This document shows, one piece after another, positions 58,915-64,000 of a stretch of DNA of 64,000 bases (positions are counted from its first letter, which is position 1; each line of letters starts with the position of its first letter). The notes below the pieces were generated by a model. That model worked only from the letters and a program-made list of their open reading frames with translations, did not search any database and had not been told where the DNA came from. Source of the stretch: Gnetum montanum (Eukaryota > Streptophyta > Gnetopsida > Gnetales > Gnetaceae); assembly GCA_015680685.1 (NCBI GenBank), contig MNCI01026966.1:182361-246360 (forward strand). Reading direction: 5' to 3'. Both the position numbers and the translations under genes were made by a program.

Positions 58915-59158
58915 GGAAGGGGGGGTCCATTTTTTTTCTGTTTTGAAAGAGACAGCGTAGAGCGTAACCCGAGCGAGCGTAAGCGTAAGCGTGCAACTGC
59001 CAAAGCGTAAGCGTAAACCACCATACCCTAGCGTAAGCGTAACCCTAGAACCTGAGCATAGACGCCGAAGGTTGAACCCAGCGTGGACGCCGAGGCTTCT
59101 TAACGCCAGCGTACAGTTACTCAGCGTGAACATGGATCACTAGCGTAGACGCTCTGAA

Positions 59159-62100
59159 ATGGGCAAGGGCAAGGAAGTGGAGGGCCAGGGGTGGAAGGGC
59201 CCCGATCTAACTTTCGCCGAGGAGACGGAGGCCATGCTGCAGGGCCTACTAAGGCCAAAGATGCCGGCATGGTCCGTGACATCCCAGAGGTAAGCCTTAA
59301 TCCCTGCTTCTATTTTTGTTTGTGCTTTCTAGCGTAGAAGAGCTCGGCGTATACGCCGAGCGTAACGGGCTTACGAGGGTTTTCAGCATAGCGTAATCTG
59401 TGCAGCGTAGACAGTGTTCAGTCCTGGCGTAAACATTTGTTTCACGTTGTTTTAGCGTAAAGGTTTGTCAGCGTGTTTGTCCTTGGTGTAGGTTCTGCTT
59501 CTTGCGACGGTGTATACGCTGAGGGTTTGTTCGGCGTATACGCCATACGCGTGCAGTTGTCTTCGGCATACCGCTTTCTGACGTAAACTGTTCACGCCGA
59601 ACTCGAAATTGAGCATATACGCCGAGGGTTTGCTCAGCGTATACGCCGGCATAATTGTGCAGCGTAGGTGTCATCCGTTTTATTAGCGTCCTTTTGTTAT
59701 TTAGCGTAACTGTGAAGCTTATAGACGTGCTTGTACCAGCGTAAATTGTGTTTCTCAACGGCGTGTACGCTAAGGGTTTTCTTGACAGACTGCGGATTCA
59801 GGCGTATACGCTGAGGGTTCTTCAACATATATGCTGCGCATGAGGGATTTGGGTTTCAGCGTAGACGCTATGTAAGTTTGCCCGGCGTATACGCTGTGTT
59901 CAGCGTATACGCCACGCTTGAATCGTGCAAGTGCCCTGTTTGGCGTATACGCTGAGTGTGAATCACGGGCGTATACGCTGTGTACAGCATGTACGCTGGG
60001 CGTAAGTTTGTTTTTTTTCATGCTGTAGAGTTGGCATATACGCTCTGTGTTCAGCGTATATGCTGGGCGTAAACAATTAAATTTTTTTCCGATTTAAGAT
60101 GTAAACTTTCGGTTTGTGACATTGCGATTGGTTGCAGGGACAGCAAATGCTTTCTTATTGTGGTTGAACTTGTCGAGGTTCTGACATGGGCTGGCCGCGT
60201 TGAGGATGGCGATACGCCCCCGAATCTATTCGTGGATAGCAAGGGGATGTGGTTCAGGGAAGGTGTCGGCGAATTTCTGGCTTTCTTGTTAACCAATTTT
60301 GAAGTGGCTACTTGGTTGTTTTTTGACGAGGTGACCGCACGGAGTGTGGTTGATGCAATACTGCCGGGGGCCGCCGAAGGTGTCGTGGTCTTCATGGAAG
60401 ACATTGAAGAGGGGCCGTTTGTTGATGAGGATGGCACTACCCATGGGCCCAAGTCAACCCGCCCGTTAACGCGTTTGTGGGCATTGCTGCCACCGGGGTT
60501 AGATTACATCAACAATACATTATTCATAGCTGCCCGTGCACACACCCTGTTCCAGAATCCTCCTGGAACAGTGTACAGGATAACCAAGTAAGACCATTTG
60601 ACTTTCTTGCTTCATCGATCGTCGTTTGATGTTAGTTTTTGTTTTAACATACGTTTAGTTGCAGGCCAAAGACCAACCCAGATGGGACTCTGATTGAGGA
60701 TGAAGGGATAGCCCTCGCTCGCGTCGCTCTGGAGGCCTTTATGACGATCCCCACTCTTCGCGGGGCAGTACTGGCTCAAACGAAGGGTTCAATGGTTCAT
60801 TTCCATAATCAGTTTTCCAGGGCCTTTGTGATGTGTAAGGCTCGTGGGTGGCTCCATGAAGACTGGACAGATCAGGGGCCAGTTTTTCCAGATAGCTTTG
60901 GCAGCACTTCCAAATCTTCCACTGATGGTGAGTAATAGCATGTATTAAATGCGTTAGTGGATTTGTTCAACTGTTTTGGGGTCAGGAGGTTGAGGTGGTC
61001 GTTTTAACTTACTTTAACAGTTGATGTACCCTCCGGTGGGGATCCCGTGACAACAAGCTGGACTGAGACAACTTTGTCAATGAAGTTCGGGGAGGTAGCA
61101 AAAGCGCAGAAGTGGCTGCGTAAGCGTGCTCTGCCTGCCCTTACCCGTTGCTTGGATGATGTAGGTCTCCTAGAACTTTTTATGACGCCAAGCCCTAATG
61201 TCTCAATTGGGGAGATGATAGGGATTGTGGACTCTTTCAATGAGTCTGTCTCTCAATACAGCACTCGGATTAAGGGTGTCAAGGTGGTGTTTCATTTGTC
61301 ACCTGTATTCTTTTCTAACTTATTTGGCATGCCGGCAGATGGCCTACCCGTAGTGTTGGACAGGTCTCACAAAGAGCTCCAAACGATCCGTGAACTGGAG
61401 TCGTGGCTTGGTGTGAAGAAAAGCACCAAGGGGTTCCCAATGCAGGGGAAGGCAAAGGTTGTTGAGGTGAACGAACTGTATCCCCTGTTTCAAGCACAGG
61501 TGTTTCCCAAAACCCTTTCTCAGGTGCAGAGTTTTGGGGTGGAGGCGGTATGCATTATGTAGGCTATCTTAGAAACTGACATGTGGTATAACTGGGCTCA
61601 GTTTTTGTTGGCGGGCATGCATAAGGAGATAGTGCGGTTGCGCTCAAACATCGAAGCGCAATCGCACTTCACTTTGGCCTTCTTCGTTGGCTAGCTTTGC
61701 CATTTTGCTGAGTTTCTTGTGGTGCGTGCGGACAACAAGTTTGTCCTACAGGATCAGAGTCAACTATCTCGCCCGTGGGTCAAACACTTGTATGTGACCG
61801 CCAAGTCACAGGATGCCCCAGAAGGTATCGACGAGTCTGTGTCTATTACCACAGGAGGATCATCTGGCGGTTCCATCCACACATGGGACAGTCTGGGGGT
61901 AGAGCCAGTGGATGTACCTTTAATCGCTAGGCGGGCTAAGTGGGTTATTAAAGAAACCATTGGTGAAGCTAAGTCAAAGTTGAAAAGACCTGAATGCACC
62001 ACAGAGGAAGTCGTTGAGATAAACCAGCCATGCTTGAAGCGGATACGCTTCAAGATACCTGGTAAGCGAAGCTCATCCGCTTTTTATTGCATCATTTTCG

Positions 62101-63739
62101 TTCATTTATAGCTCTTACTTCAATTGCTTATGTGTCGTTATTGTTTTCGGTTTGGGGCAGTAAGGAAACAGGCCTTAGAGACCATTAGAGAGGAGGAGGA
62201 AACACATACCGAGAAAAACCATGGGGAGGAAAGCCCGGAGAAGAGCCAAGGCAGGGGAACGGAGCCATTAACGGAGAAGAATACTGAAACTGCACCCTTA
62301 GATGACTAGGACGCTATCAACCAAATGTTCAGTAGCTTCCTCAAGGGTGACTTGGATTTGAGCGATCCCCCAGAAGGTGACAAGGATCAAGGTATGTCTT
62401 CGCTTTTAGCTGGCTTTTATTATATTAATTGTGGCTCCTACTTTTTCTATTTTCTTTATTTATTTTCGTGTTTTTGGCTTAGATGAAGGCAGTGATACCA
62501 GGACAATACGGTTGGATGTTCCCATGAAGACGGTTCCCCCTGAGGGAACCGCTGAGGTTAGTTCTTCCCGTACCCGTCAGCTGCTTGTTTGGTCAGAGAT
62601 GCCAAGTAAGTCGGATTTTGTGGATGGGATCGCGGAAGAAGTCGTTGAACATCTCCAGGAAGTCCATCCTGATATAGGTATGAATTATTCAAAGATTAGG
62701 AGCTTCGTGTCTTACGCGTACTGTTTTAATGTTCGTGTTCTCTGCATGGGTAGGCGCTAAACTAAGATGGGATCCCTCTGAGGGCATTAGTATGGAAAGC
62801 CTAACCACACTCTCCCCAAAAGTAGAGCAGGTGCCAAGGGCTGTTTATGAAGGGATTGCAGAAAGCCTTGCACACAATGCCAAGTTGTTGTAGACTTGTA
62901 GGCGTTTTGTTGAATAGTTGTGGCTACAAGTACAGGCAAAGGAAAAGGAAGTCTCTGCCATAACAGAGGAGCGTGACGATTTAAAGGCTCGATACGAGTT
63001 TGCCGCTGCTAGGCTGTGTGGAGATCGTTCCTGGCGAACCTCGGAGATTACGTATACCAGGTATTGGAACCTTCTGAATCGTCATGCGTCACTGACTCGG
63101 AGAATAGCGGAATGCAAAGCTCAAATTGATCTCCTGAACCTTAAGTGTCAAGATTGGAAGGCTTTCGCCTCTAAGGTTCGCAAGTGGGGTCAAGATGAGA
63201 AGAACCATAAACATCAGTACAAGAAGTCGCTAAAAGAGGTATCTATCGAAAAGCGACAACTGGAGATGTTTGTGGAAGGTTTGGGTTTGCGTTTCTCCTT
63301 CGATACCTTTGCCCAAAACACAACTGTGGAGATGGAATCGTCTAAGAGGGTCATCACAACTGCTTCTGGGGAGGTTTCAGTAGGTGAATTTCCTCTAAAA
63401 CGCCCTACCTGGTCAGTGGTCGACAAAGGCAAGGCTTTGGCAAACATTGACTTGGGCCTCGACGGAACAGATTGGGCCAGCGTTCCAGAGGAAGAGATCC
63501 TTCGTCGGCTGGAGTTTGGCTTAGGGGGATCCCCTATGGTAAACGTTTTGTCTTTATGAAGTTAATTTATTGGATAATGTTTAAAATGTCTAGCATCTGC
63601 TTATTTTGTGTTGGTTGTTTGTTTTTGGTGTTCTTAGCATGAGGGTGGCGATGATACTCACGAGGCTAGCCTTAGTGGAGCAGGGGCCCCTGACACGGGT
63701 GGTTTTGAAGGAGATGATCCTCCTATCATGGACGCTTAG
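59159..63739 (+). pseudogene. Gene B: eight-exon unrecognised gene antisense inside element B
   Basis: Exons 59,159-59,289; 60,138-60,587; 60,665-60,927; 61,021-62,061; 62,161-62,391; 62,483-62,677; 62,754-63,538; 63,638-63,739. All seven introns are GT-AG, and the joined length is 3,198 nt, exactly 1,066 codons, with phase kept at each junction. The protein (1,065 residues) has a basic start (MGKGKEVEG), a globular exon 2-4 part (residues 44-628) containing FHLSPVFFSNLFGMPADGLP, an acidic low-complexity part (about 635-700), a probable coiled coil (about 825-940, with KVRKWGQDEKNHK) and an acidic tail. Five TAG codons interrupt it (61,560; 61,692; 62,307; 62,891; 62,915), so this copy is inactive. 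The SPVFF..LFG.P..GLP segment faintly recalls 'putative plant transposon protein' domains; otherwise no family is recognised. Gene A at 7.2-12.0 kb is a paralogue. It lies antisense to pol and, by comparison with element A, between protease and pol. Confidence 0.85.
59340..60070. repeat. Word cluster B (GCGTATACGC) in intron 1 of gene B
   Basis: There are eight exact GCGTATACGC palindromes (59,347; 59,533; 59,637; 59,802; 59,885; 59,902; 59,943; 59,969, each within a base or so) and many variants. The cluster is confined to intron 1 (59,290-60,137). The flanks vary, so the word itself, not a longer unit, is repeated. The same word is in LTR B upstream of its TATA box. Confidence 0.85.
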
Positions 63740-63833
63740 TGTTTTTGTAGTTTTTGTGGTTTTTGTTGTTTGACACAGGAATTGTAATTGAAAAATGTTG
63801 AACACAACAGGAACAATTGTAAAATGTGGCATG

Positions 63834-63839
63834 AATAAA
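63834..63839 (+). terminator. Polyadenylation signal of gene B
   Basis: AATAAA lies 95 bp after the stop codon on the same strand, followed by T-rich sequence. It fits a gene with its own transcript end. Confidence 0.5.
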
Positions 63840-63969
63840 ATATTGTTTTGTTTTGTTTTTAATTTGTTTGCACACATGACATGATACTAAAGTATTTTTG
63901 GTTTGCTTTTTCATTTAAATGCAATGCACAGAAGTAATGGTAAATGATATGTAGGAGAACAAGATTTGC

Positions 63970-63993
63970 ACTAGTTTAAGGCCATTTCGGGCC
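63970..63993 (+). repeat. Hairpin module after gene B
   Basis: CTAGTTTAAGGCC-N6-GGCC with perfect arms at 63,980-63,993. It is the first unit of an array that continues past the window end, matching the position of the modules between gene A and protease (12.17-12.36 kb). Confidence 0.7.
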
Positions 63994-64000
63994 CTAATGC

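Noticed and set aside
61560-62917. Reassigned or read-through TAG codons in gene B
   Set aside because: Neighbouring pol B contains TGA stops, a TAG stop and a frameshift, so the locus is simply decaying. Gene A has mixed stop codons at other places.

Overview
The window is land-plant nuclear DNA made almost entirely of layered LTR retrotransposons, nearly all of them decayed. No ordinary host gene, rRNA, tRNA or CRISPR array was recognised. The plant assignment rests on Ty3/gypsy gag, protease and pol relics, dual RNase H domains (gypsy-type plus 'archaeal'-type, the mark of the plant Tat/Ogre-like lineage), a Ty1/copia integrase relic, Met-tRNA primer-binding sites and GT-AG introns. Very long LTR units and heavy decay suggest a large-genome plant such as a gymnosperm or fern, but the species cannot be read from the sequence.

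Layout. 1-6,574: element C-left (+): gag, protease and a long LTR, with no pol. 6,600-17,950: element A, in minus orientation (LTR about 15.5-17.95 kb, gag 15.2-13.4, protease to 12.6), carrying an antisense intron-containing gene (gene A, + strand, 7.19-12.02 kb). 17.95-21.1: pol tail, spacer and LTR of a second gypsy family, D. 21.2-22.1: copia relic. 25.99-31.98: tandem LTR-gene-LTR-gene-LTR derivatives of D. 31.98-36.76: a minisatellite split by a complete non-autonomous LTR element, E (32,284-36,046). 38.97-45.64: another D copy in minus orientation with LTR, internal gene and pol tail. 45.66-52.45: element C-right (minus), again gag-protease-LTR without pol. 52.52-64.0: element B (minus), the youngest and most CpG-rich: LTR, pol, and antisense gene B (+ strand).

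Main result. Genes A and B are paralogues of an unrecognised gene carried antisense inside the Tat-like elements. Gene B resolves into eight exons and seven GT-AG introns that keep frame over 3,198 nt (1,065 codons), with its own TATA box and polyadenylation signal. It has five in-frame TAG codons, so this copy is dead; gene A is more decayed but aligns along its length. Each element has its own short word repeated many times upstream of the LTR TATA box: the GCTACGCTA family in A, the palindrome GCGTATACGC in B, ACTCACGCT/AGCGTGAGT in C. In A and B the same private word also fills intron 1 of that element's antisense gene. Family D shows a parallel: its internal gene has its own TATA promoter, preceded by the same words as its LTR. 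A short hairpin module with compensatory arm changes recurs between all parts of the A/B/C elements. Together these suggest, as a hypothesis, element-specific regulatory systems in which a co-encoded protein and a fast-changing DNA word co-evolve, comparable to VANC proteins and their motifs in VANDAL transposons.
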